From the NCBI RefSeq assembly GCF_014650955.1, contig NZ_BMVY01000028.1, positions 58,408 through 122,407 on the forward strand: a stretch of DNA of 64,000 nt, written 5' to 3'. Below the pieces are notes generated by a model. That model worked only from the letters and a program-made list of their open reading frames with translations. It did no database searches and was not told the DNA's origin. Numbering within the stretch: the stretch's first letter is position 1; each line of letters begins with the position of its first letter. This document shows positions 17,960 through 28,229 of this stretch, piece by piece. Made by a program: the position numbers and the translations under genes. The stretch is from Streptomyces tauricus (GTDB lineage Bacteria; Actinomycetota; Actinomycetes; Streptomycetales; Streptomycetaceae).

Positions 17960-19605
17960 GCGCAACAGCCGTCCACAGCCTGTGGACAACGGCGGCCGAT
18001 CCGATCCAGAAGATCGACGCGCCGAACATCGAGTACGGGCAGCTGGCGCCCACCCTGATCGTCATCGGAGCGGCGGTCGTCGGGATCCTGGTCGAGGCCT
18101 TCGTGCCCCGCAGGTCCCGCTACTACGTGCAGATCTTCGTCTCCGTCGTCGCTCTCGCCGCCGCGTTCGCCGCGGTGGTCGCCCTCGCGGCGAGCGGCTA
18201 CGGCACCACGAAGGCCGGCATCGCAGCGATGGGCGCCGTCGCGGTCGACGGGCCCGCGCTCTTCCTCCAGGGCGTCATCCTGCTCGCCGGTGTCCTGGGC
18301 GTGTTCACATTCGCCGAACGGCGCCTCGACCCCGTGGCGCACGGAAACCGCGTCGACTCGTTCGCCGCGCAGGCCGCCTCCGTACCGGGCAGCGACAGCG
18401 AGAAGGCCGCCGTCAAGGCGGGCTTCACCACCACCGAGGTGTTCCCGCTGCTGCTCTTCGCCATCGGCGGCATGCTCGTCTTCCCGGCGGCGAACGACCT
18501 GCTGACCCTCTTCATCGCGCTGGAAGTCTTCTCACTGCCGCTCTACCTGCTGTGCGCCGTGGCCCGCCGCAAGCGGATCATGTCGCAGGAGGCCGCGGTC
18601 AAGTATTTCCTGCTCGGCGCCTTCGCCTCCGCGTTCACCCTCTTCGGCATCGCCCTGCTCTACGGCTACGCCGGCTCCGTGTCGTACGCGACGATCGCCC
18701 AGGTCGTCGACGGCACGGTCGAGACGGTGAACCCGGCGCTCGCCGACACCATGGGCAACGACGCGCTGCTGCTCATCGGCGCCGCGATGATCGTCATGGG
18801 ACTGCTGTTCAAGGTCGGCGCGGTGCCGTTCCACATGTGGACCCCGGACGTCTACCAGGGCGCGCCGACCCCGGTGACCGGCTTCATGGCCGCCGCGACC
18901 AAGGTGGCCGCCTTCGGCGCGCTGCTGCGCCTGCTGTACGTCGTCCTGCCGGGCCTGCGCTGGGACTGGCGGCCGGTGATGATGGGCGTCGCCGTCGTCA
19001 CCATGCTGGGCGGCGCGATCGTCGCGATCACCCAGACCGACATCAAGCGGCTCCTCGCGTACTCGTCCATCGCGCACGCGGGCTTCATCCTCGCGGGCGT
19101 CATCGCGATGACACCGGACGGCGTGTCGTCGGTGCTCTTCTACCTGGCCGCCTACTCGTTCGTGACGATCGGCGCGTTCGCGGTGGTCACCCTCGTGAGG
19201 GACGCGGGCGGCGAGGCCACGCACCTGTCCAAGTGGGCCGGCCTCGGACGCAGGTCACCCCTGGTCGCGGCCGTGTTCGCGGTCTATCTGCTGGCCTTCG
19301 CGGGCATCCCGCTGACCTCCGGCTTCGCGGGCAAGTTCGCCGTGTTCAAGGCGGCGGCCGAGGGCGGCGCGAGCGCGCTGGTCGTGGTCGGTGTGATCTC
19401 GTCGGCCATCGCGGCGTTCTTCTACATCCGCGTGATCGTGCTGATGTTCTTCAGCGAGCCGCGTCCGGAAGGACCGACGGTCGCCGTGCCCTCGCCCCTG
19501 ACGATGACGGCCATCGCGGTGGGCGTGGCGGTCACGCTGGTGCTCGGTGTGGCGCCGCAGTACTTCCTCGACCTGGCCGGTCAGGCGGGCGTCTTCGTCC
19601 GCTGA
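17956..19605 (+). CDS. nuoN: NADH-quinone oxidoreductase subunit N
   Basis: Antiporter-like proton-pumping subunit, 549 aa, last gene of the operon. Motifs include ALEVFSLPLYLLCAVARR, VPFHMWTPDVYQGAPTPVTG and LLAYSSIAHAGFILAG. GTG start overlapping nuoM. The operon ends 13 bases downstream at a perfect palindrome. Confidence 0.95.
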   Translation: MSATAVHSLWTTAADPIQKIDAPNIEYGQLAPTLIVIGAAVVGILVEAFVPRRSRYYVQIFVSVVALAAAFAAVVALAASGYGTTKAGIAAMGAVAVDGPALFLQGVILLAGVLGVFTFAERRLDPVAHGNRVDSFAAQAASVPGSDSEKAAVKAGFTTTEVFPLLLFAIGGMLVFPAANDLLTLFIALEVFSLPLYLLCAVARRKRIMSQEAAVKYFLLGAFASAFTLFGIALLYGYAGSVSYATIAQVVDGTVETVNPALADTMGNDALLLIGAAMIVMGLLFKVGAVPFHMWTPDVYQGAPTPVTGFMAAATKVAAFGALLRLLYVVLPGLRWDWRPVMMGVAVVTMLGGAIVAITQTDIKRLLAYSSIAHAGFILAGVIAMTPDGVSSVLFYLAAYSFVTIGAFAVVTLVRDAGGEATHLSKWAGLGRRSPLVAAVFAVYLLAFAGIPLTSGFAGKFAVFKAAAEGGASALVVVGVISSAIAAFFYIRVIVLMFFSEPRPEGPTVAVPSPLTMTAIAVGVAVTLVLGVAPQYFLDLAGQAGVFVR

Positions 19606-19618
19606 CACCCGGTGAGTC

Positions 19619-19652
19619 GTGGGCCCCGGTTCCGTACGGAACCGGGGCCCAC
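19619..19652 (+). terminator. nuo operon terminator
   Basis: A continuous 34-bp palindrome: GTGGGCCCCGGTTCC, GTAC at the centre, then the exact complement. It begins 13 bases after the nuoN stop. A hairpin this strong would end the nuo transcript and insulate recQ. Confidence 0.9.
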
Positions 19653-19786
19653 GCCGTTTACCGGTACGGTCCGGCATACGCGTTCCGCGGATACTCCGTC
19701 GCAGCCTGTGGATAACTCTGATGCTGTCGGTGCGGACCCCTATCGTGGACGCAGTGGTCGAGGCACGACGTACGGGGGACGGGACG

Positions 19787-21820
<2,034 letters not shown>

Positions 21821-21840
21821 GGGAGGCCCCGCCCGCCCCT

Positions 21841-21950
21841 AGGGGGTGCGGGGAACGGCGCGCTCAGCCCCGACGGACCCGGACCTGACACACGACCGCA
21901 ACCCCCCACCCCCTCCAGGGGCGCGGGGAACGGCGCGGCCAGCCCTCGCG
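21841..21950. repeat. Two copies of a dispersed GGGGCGCGGGGAACGGCGCG repeat
   Basis: Between the convergent recQ and flavoprotein genes are two copies of a short repeat with core GGGGCGCGGGGAACGGCGCG, each followed by a C-rich tail (CTCAGCCCC or GCCAGCCC). The same core recurs at 29201-29232 (inverted), 54797-54818 and 58968-59090. It belongs to a family common between Streptomyces genes. Its role is unknown; some copies can form hairpins. Confidence 0.75.
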
Positions 21951-21960
21951 CGCCCGCACG

Positions 21961-24816
21961 TCACAGCGCCCGTGACGCGTAGGCCCTGACATCCGCGTCG
22001 GTGTCCGTCAAGGCGGTGGCGAGCGCCGAACGGGCGGCATCGGCCTCGGCGGTGGAGACCGCGGCGGACGCCGCGGCCGCGTGTCGCACGAGCGCCAGCA
22101 CCGCCGCCTTCCGGACGTCCGCGTTCGGATCGCCCAACGCCTCGGCGAGCGCCGGCACGGCAACCCCGGCGTCCGCCGCGGACAGCGCGGTGGCGGCCCC
22201 GGCCCGGACCTGCCAGGCCGGATCGGCAAAGGCACGGACCGCACGTGCGGCCATCGACGCGGCGTGCCCCGTGCTGCCCAGCGAGGCGAAGGCCGCACCC
22301 CGCACCAGGGCGTCCGCGTCCCCGGTGAGCCGGTCGAGCGCGGCGAGGACGACATCGGCCCCGGCCGCCCCACCGGCCGGGCTCACCGTCGCCAGCGCCT
22401 TGGCCACGGTCACCCGCACCTCGCGGGAGGGGTCGGCCGCCGCGAGGGCCAGGGCGTCGGCCGCGTCGACCGACACCAGCGCCCGGACCGCCTCGATGCG
22501 GACGGCGGCGTCGGGGTCGTCCAGCGCGGGAGCGAAGAGGCCGGCGTCGCCCAGCCGCAGGGCGCGCAGGACGTCGAGCGCGGCGGCGCGGACGACGGGG
22601 TCGGAGTGGGCGAGGGCCCGCGTGAGCGGGTCGCGCAGGGCCGGTTCTGGCGTGAGTGTCTCGACGAGTTCGCGCAACGAGGCCGCGGCGGCGGCGCGCA
22701 CGGCACGGTCGGTGTCGGCGAGCGCGCCGGCCAACGCCGGTCCCGTACCGACGGGGGCGGTCTCGGTGAGCACGGCGACGGCAGCCCGTCGGACGGCGGG
22801 CTCGGGGTCGGCCAGGTAGGGCCGGACCGCGGCGAGTTCGGGTTCCTCCTCGGCGACGGCGAGGAGTTCGAGGAGCCGCGGTGAGGCATCGGTACCGGCG
22901 TGCATGCCGGCGTGAACGTCGGTGTCGGGCGCCGCGGTGGTGCCCGGCCCGGTGGTGGCCGGTCCGGCGGCGACCGGGGCGGCGTCCCGGGCGCCCGCTG
23001 TGGCCACGCCCTCCGGATGGACCTCGCCGATGTGGCGGGAGGACCCGCCGACGGGGGTGAAGCCGTCGACGGGGACGGTGTAGGGAGCGACGGGACGAGC
23101 AGTGAACTCCATCGAACCGGAGGGGGACTTGTGCAGGTCGAGGTGGTGGAACCAGGAGGAGTCGTCGCGCGCGGGATGGTCCGTCCGGTCGTGGTAGAGA
23201 CCCCAGCGGGACTCCGTGCGGGCCAGCGAGGCGCGGGCCGCCATCTCCGCGCAGTCGCGGATGAAGGTGACCTCGGCGCACCGCATCAGCTCGTGCGGGG
23301 TGCGTCCGCCCATCTCGGAGATGTCCGCGCGCATCCGCTCGAAGGACTCCAGGGCGAGCGAAAGCCGGGCACCGGACTTGGGAGGAGCCACGTAGTCGTT
23401 CACGAAACGGCGCAGCTTGTACTCGACCTGGGGCTGCGGCGGCCCGTCCGGATTGCGCAGCGGACGGTAGATCAACTCGTGCGCCTCGCGCAGCTGGTCC
23501 TGCGGCAACTCGCCCTCATGGGCGCGGTACTGCGCCGCGTCCGCCCCCGCGAGGTCCCCGAACACGAACGCGCCGATCATGTAGTTGTGCGGGACGCAGG
23601 CCAGGTCCCCGGCGGCGTACAGGCGTGGCACGGTCGTACGTGCCTGGTCGTCGACCCGTACGCCGGAGGCCGAGTGGCCGCCGCACAGGCCGATCTCGGA
23701 GATGTGCATCTCGACGTCGTGGGTGCGGTAGTCGTGGCCGCGCCCCGCGTGGAAGGTACCGCGGGTGGGCCGCTCGGTGGAGTGCAGGATCGACTCCAGG
23801 GAGGCGATCGACTCCTCGGGGAGGTGGCTGAGCTTGAGGTAGACGGGGCCCCGGTCCGAGGCGACCTCCGCGGCGAACTCCGCCATCATCTGGCCCGACC
23901 AGTAGTCCGAGTCGACGAAGCGCTCGCCGTGCCGGTTGACCTGGTAACCGCCGAAGGGGTTGGCGACGTACGCGCAGGCCGGGCCGTTGTAGTCCTTGAT
24001 CAGCGGGTTGATCTGGAAGCACTCGATACCGGTGAGTTCGGCGCCGGCGTGGTAGGCCATGGCGTAGCCGTCACCGGCGTTCGTCGGGTTCTCGTACGTC
24101 CCGTAGAGGTAGCCGGAGGCGGGCAGGCCGAGCCGGCCGCAGGCACCGGTCGCCAGGATCACCGCGCCCGCGCGGACGGTGACGAACCGGCCCGTGCGGG
24201 TGTTGAAGCCCGCCGCGCCCACCGCCCGCCCCCCGTCGGTCAGTACGCGCACCGGCATGACCCGGTTCTCGATCCGGATGCGTTCGCGCATCTCGCGCCG
24301 CCGCAGCTGCCGGTAGAGGACCTTCTTCACGTCCTTGCCCTCGGGCATCGGCAGCACGTACGAGCCGGACCGGTGGACCTGGCGGACCGCGTACTCGCCG
24401 TACTCGTCCTTCTCGAACTTCACGCCGTACGACTCCAGCCGCTGGACCATCGCGAAGCCGCGGGTGGCGGTCTGGCGGACGGTGGACTGGTCGACGATGC
24501 CGTCGTTGGCGCGGGTGATCTCGGCGACGTAGTCGTCGGGCTCGGCGCGGCCGGGGATGACCGCGTTGTTGACGCCGTCCATGCCCATGGCGAGCGCGCC
24601 CGAGTGCCGGACGTGCGCCTTCTCAAGAAGCAGCACATCTGCGCCGTGCTCGGCGGCGGTCAGGGCCGCCATCGTGCCGGCCGTGCCGCCGCCGATGACG
24701 AGGACGTCGCAGGAGAGCTCCTCGGCGTCGCCGAGGGCGGGAATCTCCAGGAGGGCGCCACGCGGATCGCGGTTCTTCGAGGGGCCCAGGGTGTCCAGGG
24801 CGTCCGGGGTGTCCAC
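21961..24816 (-). CDS. AprA-like FAD flavoprotein fused to C-terminal HEAT repeats
   Basis: Predicted soluble oxidoreductase of about 951 aa. Residues 30-630 are a fumarate reductase/succinate dehydrogenase-type flavoprotein: VLVIGGGTAGTMAALTAAEHGADVLLLEK is the FAD Rossmann motif, given here only to locate it near residue 38. The HVRHSGALAMGMDGVNNA segment resembles the adenylylsulfate reductase alpha subunit (AprA) more than fumarate reductase. After a Pro/Ala linker, about eight HEAT-like repeats (LADPEPAVRRAAVAVL, LDDPDAAVRIEAVRAL and similar) fill residues 690-951. GTG 24816 follows AAAGG; GTG 24831 would overlap the transporter ATPase stop. The substrate is unknown. Last gene of a six-gene operon. 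Confidence 0.8.
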   Translation of the reverse strand: MDTPDALDTLGPSKNRDPRGALLEIPALGDAEELSCDVLVIGGGTAGTMAALTAAEHGADVLLLEKAHVRHSGALAMGMDGVNNAVIPGRAEPDDYVAEITRANDGIVDQSTVRQTATRGFAMVQRLESYGVKFEKDEYGEYAVRQVHRSGSYVLPMPEGKDVKKVLYRQLRRREMRERIRIENRVMPVRVLTDGGRAVGAAGFNTRTGRFVTVRAGAVILATGACGRLGLPASGYLYGTYENPTNAGDGYAMAYHAGAELTGIECFQINPLIKDYNGPACAYVANPFGGYQVNRHGERFVDSDYWSGQMMAEFAAEVASDRGPVYLKLSHLPEESIASLESILHSTERPTRGTFHAGRGHDYRTHDVEMHISEIGLCGGHSASGVRVDDQARTTVPRLYAAGDLACVPHNYMIGAFVFGDLAGADAAQYRAHEGELPQDQLREAHELIYRPLRNPDGPPQPQVEYKLRRFVNDYVAPPKSGARLSLALESFERMRADISEMGGRTPHELMRCAEVTFIRDCAEMAARASLARTESRWGLYHDRTDHPARDDSSWFHHLDLHKSPSGSMEFTARPVAPYTVPVDGFTPVGGSSRHIGEVHPEGVATAGARDAAPVAAGPATTGPGTTAAPDTDVHAGMHAGTDASPRLLELLAVAEEEPELAAVRPYLADPEPAVRRAAVAVLTETAPVGTGPALAGALADTDRAVRAAAAASLRELVETLTPEPALRDPLTRALAHSDPVVRAAALDVLRALRLGDAGLFAPALDDPDAAVRIEAVRALVSVDAADALALAAADPSREVRVTVAKALATVSPAGGAAGADVVLAALDRLTGDADALVRGAAFASLGSTGHAASMAARAVRAFADPAWQVRAGAATALSAADAGVAVPALAEALGDPNADVRKAAVLALVRHAAAASAAVSTAEADAARSALATALTDTDADVRAYASRAL

Positions 24817-24827
24817 CAGGGTGCCTT

Positions 24828-25652
24828 TCACGTGCTGAGAGAAGTGAGGACTTCGCGCCGCAGGGCCACCCACGCCGGGTCGTCGTGCGCCGTACGGTCG
24901 CGTGGGCGCGGCACCTCGCGTACGGCGGTCAGTCGGCCGGAGCCGAGGAGCGCCACGCGGTCCCCGAGGAACAGGGCCTCGTCCACGTCGTGGGTGACGA
25001 AGACGACCGTGGCGCCGGTGCCGTGCAGCACCTCCACCAGCAGGTCCTGCATGCCGGCGCGGGTCTGGGCGTCGAGGGCGCCGAACGGCTCGTCCATCAG
25101 GACGGCGCGCGGACGCGGGGCGAGCGCCCGGGCCAGTTGCGCGCGCTGGCGCTGGCCCCCGGAGACGCGGTGCGGCAACTGCCCCGACCGGTCGGCGAGT
25201 CCGACCCGCTCCAGCCAGGACTCGGCCTGCCTTCTGCGCTCGGCGCGCGCCAGGCCCTGGATGGCCAGCGGCAGTTCGACGTTGGCGCGCAGGGTGCGCC
25301 AGGGGAGCAGGGCGTCCTCCTGGAAGACCAGCGCGCGGGTGGCCGCCGGCCCCTCGATCCGCTGCCCGTCCTGTTCCACCGCTCCGGCGAGGGCGGGCAG
25401 CAGTCCGGCCAGGGTGCGCAGCAGCGTCGACTTGCCGCAGCCCGAGGAGCCGACGACGGTGAGGATCTCGCCCGGAGCGACGTCCAGGTCGACGTCGGTG
25501 AGGGCGGTGGAGTCCGGGCGGCCGAGGGTGGCCGAGCGGAGGGTGAGCCGGGTGCCGCGTACCGGCACGGGTTCGTTCCCCGTGGCCGCCGTGGCCGCCG
25601 TGGCCGCCGTGGCCGGTCCGGTGGAGGCTCGGGTGTCAGACGAGGTGCTCAT
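24828..25652 (-). CDS. ABC transporter ATPase, nitrate/sulfonate/taurine type
   Basis: Cytoplasmic ATPase of an SsuB/TauB/NrtD-type importer, about 274 aa. Walker A is GSSGCGKST, signature motif VSGGQRQRAQLARAL, Walker B LMDEPFGALDAQT and the switch His is VTHDVDEALF. The start ATG 25652 has AGAGGAGG six bases upstream and overlaps the permease by 17 bases. An N-terminal (Ala-Thr-Ala) repeat is coded by a GGCCGCCGT microsatellite at 25581-25617. The substrate cannot be told from this subunit. Confidence 0.9.
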   Translation of the reverse strand: MSTSSDTRASTGPATAATAATAATGNEPVPVRGTRLTLRSATLGRPDSTALTDVDLDVAPGEILTVVGSSGCGKSTLLRTLAGLLPALAGAVEQDGQRIEGPAATRALVFQEDALLPWRTLRANVELPLAIQGLARAERRRQAESWLERVGLADRSGQLPHRVSGGQRQRAQLARALAPRPRAVLMDEPFGALDAQTRAGMQDLLVEVLHGTGATVVFVTHDVDEALFLGDRVALLGSGRLTAVREVPRPRDRTAHDDPAWVALRREVLTSLST

Positions 25653-26523
25653 CGCGGGCCTCCTCTGGCCGGACGGCGGTGGGTGCGGGCCCGGCCGGAG
25701 CGGCGCGCCCGGGTGTCCTGGGGCGGGCACGGGTCCCGGGGACGTACGACGTGCGCGGGAGCCAGCGGGTCAGGCGGCGGCCCAGGAGTTCCACGGCCGT
25801 GGAGGTGAGCCAGCCCAGGATGCCGATCGTCACCATGCCGACGAAGACGCCCGGGTAGTCGACGACGGTGTAGTCCTGCCAGGTGCGGTAGCCGACGCCG
25901 TACTGGCCGGAGATCATCTCGGCGGAGATCACACAGATCCACGAGACGCCGATGCCGACCGAGAGGCCGCCGAAGATGCCGGGCAGGGCGCCCGGCAGGA
26001 CCACCGTGGCGAGGATCCGGCCGCGTCCGCCGCCCATCGTGCGCACCGCCTCCTCCCAGACGGGTGTCAGCGCGCGTACCGCGTGCCGGGTGGAGACCAT
26101 GACGGGAAAGAAGGCGGCCGCGCAGGTGATGAAGACGATGCCCTGTTCGTTGCTGGGGAACAGGAGGATCGCGACGGGGACGAGGGCGATCGCGGGGATC
26201 GGCCTGACCACTTCGAGGAGCGGGCCGAGCAGGTCCTCGGCGAGACGGGAGCGGGCCACGGCCACACCGGTGGCGATGCCCATGACGGCCGCCAGGAGGA
26301 AGCCCGTGAGGATCCGGGTGAGGCTGTCGGTGAGGTCCGTCCAGTAGTCGTCCCCGCCGAGCCGTTCACCGAAGGCGCGGGCCACGTCGGCGACGGTCGG
26401 GAACTGCGAGAAGCGCAGCCACAGGTCCACGTCCAGGCTGGTCAGCAGCTGCCAGGCGACCAGGGCGGTGGTGAGGGAGGCGGCGCGCAGCGCGTAACGG
26501 GCCGCTCCGGTGCGCCCGCTCAC
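25636..26523 (-). CDS. ABC transporter permease, nitrate/sulfonate/taurine type
   Basis: Inner-membrane permease of the SsuC/TauC type, about 295 aa with six helices. The EAA loop is visible as EEAVRTMGGGRGRILATVVLPG near residue 180. GTG 26523 overlaps the stop of the binding-protein gene (GTGA) and follows a GGAG; longer open frame upstream is out of character. The C-terminal 35 residues are Pro/Arg-rich. Confidence 0.9.
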   Translation of the reverse strand: MSGRTGAARYALRAASLTTALVAWQLLTSLDVDLWLRFSQFPTVADVARAFGERLGGDDYWTDLTDSLTRILTGFLLAAVMGIATGVAVARSRLAEDLLGPLLEVVRPIPAIALVPVAILLFPSNEQGIVFITCAAAFFPVMVSTRHAVRALTPVWEEAVRTMGGGRGRILATVVLPGALPGIFGGLSVGIGVSWICVISAEMISGQYGVGYRTWQDYTVVDYPGVFVGMVTIGILGWLTSTAVELLGRRLTRWLPRTSYVPGTRARPRTPGRAAPAGPAPTAVRPEEARDEHLV

Positions 26524-27938
26524 GACGACTCCGGGGCGGCCGCGGCGCGCGCCAGCGCTTCGGCGTACGGGAGTGTGCGCGCGCCCTCGTGCTCGGCGGT
26601 GTACGCCCGCGCGCCGGACGCCGTGACGAAGGGCCGCAGCGCGTCGCCGTCGGCCACCCACACGGCCTTGTCCGCGAACCAGAGGGTCCCGGTGGTGGTG
26701 TCGGGGACGTACGCGGCACGGACGGAGTCCTTGTGTCCGGCCACGTAACGCAGGAGGGAGGAGGGCGAATTGAAGGTACGGGTCTCGGCGGCGCCCTTGG
26801 TCCACACCTCGCTCACGGCGGCGGGCGGGACCGCGGCGAACTGTTCGCCGTACGCGCTCGTGCCCAGGGCGCGTTTCACGTACCGGTCGTCCACGAAGGC
26901 GTCCACGTCGATGGCCCCGACGAGCTTCGCCGACTTCAGGACGGCGACGTCCTTCTTCAGGGCGGAGATCAGCCGGGGTTTCAGGGCCAGCCCGAAGGTG
27001 GCGATGCCATGTCCGCCGTTGTAGAGGTGGACGACCTCGGCGGGCAGTCCGGTCGCCTTCGCGACCTTCTCCGACGCGGCCACCGGGTGGTCGTGGAGGT
27101 AGTCCGTCGCCTGCGACTGCGCCGTGAGGAACGCTTCGAGCACGGCGGGGCGCTTCTTCGCGAAGTCCTGGCGGGCGGTGACACCGTGGAAGGTCGGCAG
27201 GTTCAGTTCGGCGCCGTCGTAGAGGGCTTTGGCCTTGCCCTGGAAGGCGAGCAGGCCCGGCCAGGCGACGAACTGCGAGAGCGCGTCCGCGCTGCCCGCC
27301 GTGAGCGCCGAAGCACCCACCGCGGGCTGCTGGTTGAGCTTCTCGATGTCGTCCTGCGGGTCGATCCCGGCGCGCTGCAGGGCCCGTACGAGGGTGCCGT
27401 CGGCAGCCGAGCCGATGCTCGTCGACACCTTCTTGCCGCGCAGGTCCTTCAGCGAGGCGAGCTTCGAGTCGGGTGCGGTGACGATGGTGTTGAGGCCGCC
27501 GCGCAGGTTGTAGCCGGTGACGGAGACGAGACGGGTGGGGCGGTTGAGCTGCTTGCCGCGGGCCGCGTTGATCAGCAGCGGGAAGTCGCCCATCGAACCG
27601 ATGTCGATCTTCCCTGCGGTCATCTGCGCGGTGATCGGGGCGCCGGTCGCGTAGTCCTGCCAGTTCACCTTGTAGGTCCTGCCGTCGCCCAGAGCGTTCA
27701 GCTGCTTCTCGAAGTAGCCGAGGGAGCGCAGGAGGGTGCCCGCCGTGACCGTGTTGATGGTCTTGGACTGGTAGCCGACGGTGACGGTGACCGTGGAGCC
27801 GTCACCGGCCTCGGCGTCACCGCCGCAGCCGGCCAGCGGGAGGAGCAGGGCGACGGCGGTGACCGCGACGGCGGGGCGCCTCGGGACCAGGTGTTTCAGG
27901 GCTGTGTGGTGCGGCGCCATGCGTTTCTCGGAGGTCAT
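26520..27938 (-). CDS. Lipoprotein ABC substrate-binding protein with NosL-like C-terminal tail
   Basis: Extracytoplasmic solute receptor of the SsuA/NrtA/TauA type, 472 aa. A lipobox LPLAGC puts the lipidated Cys at about residue 38. The NMT1/SsuA-like domain runs to about 370 (GYQSKTINTVTAGTLLRSLG at its start). Residues 395-472 look like a NosL-type domain (TLWFADKAVWVADGD, then PFVTASGARAYTAEHEGAR). NosL proteins are lipoproteins that bind copper for N2O reductase, but no Met/Cys ligand is obvious here. The fusion is odd for a binding protein. Start ATG 27938 follows GAGAGG. Confidence 0.85.
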   Translation of the reverse strand: MTSEKRMAPHHTALKHLVPRRPAVAVTAVALLLPLAGCGGDAEAGDGSTVTVTVGYQSKTINTVTAGTLLRSLGYFEKQLNALGDGRTYKVNWQDYATGAPITAQMTAGKIDIGSMGDFPLLINAARGKQLNRPTRLVSVTGYNLRGGLNTIVTAPDSKLASLKDLRGKKVSTSIGSAADGTLVRALQRAGIDPQDDIEKLNQQPAVGASALTAGSADALSQFVAWPGLLAFQGKAKALYDGAELNLPTFHGVTARQDFAKKRPAVLEAFLTAQSQATDYLHDHPVAASEKVAKATGLPAEVVHLYNGGHGIATFGLALKPRLISALKKDVAVLKSAKLVGAIDVDAFVDDRYVKRALGTSAYGEQFAAVPPAAVSEVWTKGAAETRTFNSPSSLLRYVAGHKDSVRAAYVPDTTTGTLWFADKAVWVADGDALRPFVTASGARAYTAEHEGARTLPYAEALARAAAAPESS

Positions 27939-27953
27939 GGGGGTTCGGGCCTC

Positions 27954-28181
27954 TCACCGGAGCAGATAGGGCATGTTGACCGTGACGGCTCCGGTGGGAC
28001 AGCGGGCCGCGCACGGGCCGCAGTACCAGCACTCGTCGACGTGCATGTAGGCCTTGCCGTTGCTCTCGTCGATGGCGAGGGAGTCCAGCGGGCACATGTC
28101 CACACAGAGCGTGCAGCCGTCGATGCACTTCGACTCGTCGATGGTCACGGGCACGTCGGCCCGCTGGGGCGCCAAGGGCAT
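27954..28181 (-). CDS. Two-cluster 4Fe-4S ferredoxin, AprB-like
   Basis: Small 8Fe ferredoxin of 75 aa. The ligands are CIDGCTLCVDMCP (residues 19-31) and CWYCGPCAARCP (about 51-62). The second motif and the ending TGAVTVNMPYLLR recall the beta subunit of adenylylsulfate reductase (AprB), which works with an AprA flavoprotein. An AprA-like flavoprotein is coded in the same operon, so the two probably form an electron-transfer pair. It lies 15 bp before the binding-protein gene. Confidence 0.9.
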   Translation of the reverse strand: MPLAPQRADVPVTIDESKCIDGCTLCVDMCPLDSLAIDESNGKAYMHVDECWYCGPCAARCPTGAVTVNMPYLLR

Positions 28182-28229
28182 GGCTGTCTCCAGGGAAGTC
28201 CCGCTGACGCGGGCGAGGGGGCGAAGGAC

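Noticed and set aside
25581..25617. GGCCGCCGT microsatellite in the ABC ATPase gene as a phase-variation switch
   Set aside because: The unit is nine bases, so copy changes stay in frame and only lengthen an Ala/Thr linker.
22900..26748. 1282-aa plus-strand open frame opposite the AprA-like operon
   Set aside because: Low-complexity Arg/Gly/Val/Asp composition with no motif, fully covered by minus-strand genes with clear FAD, ABC and lipobox motifs.
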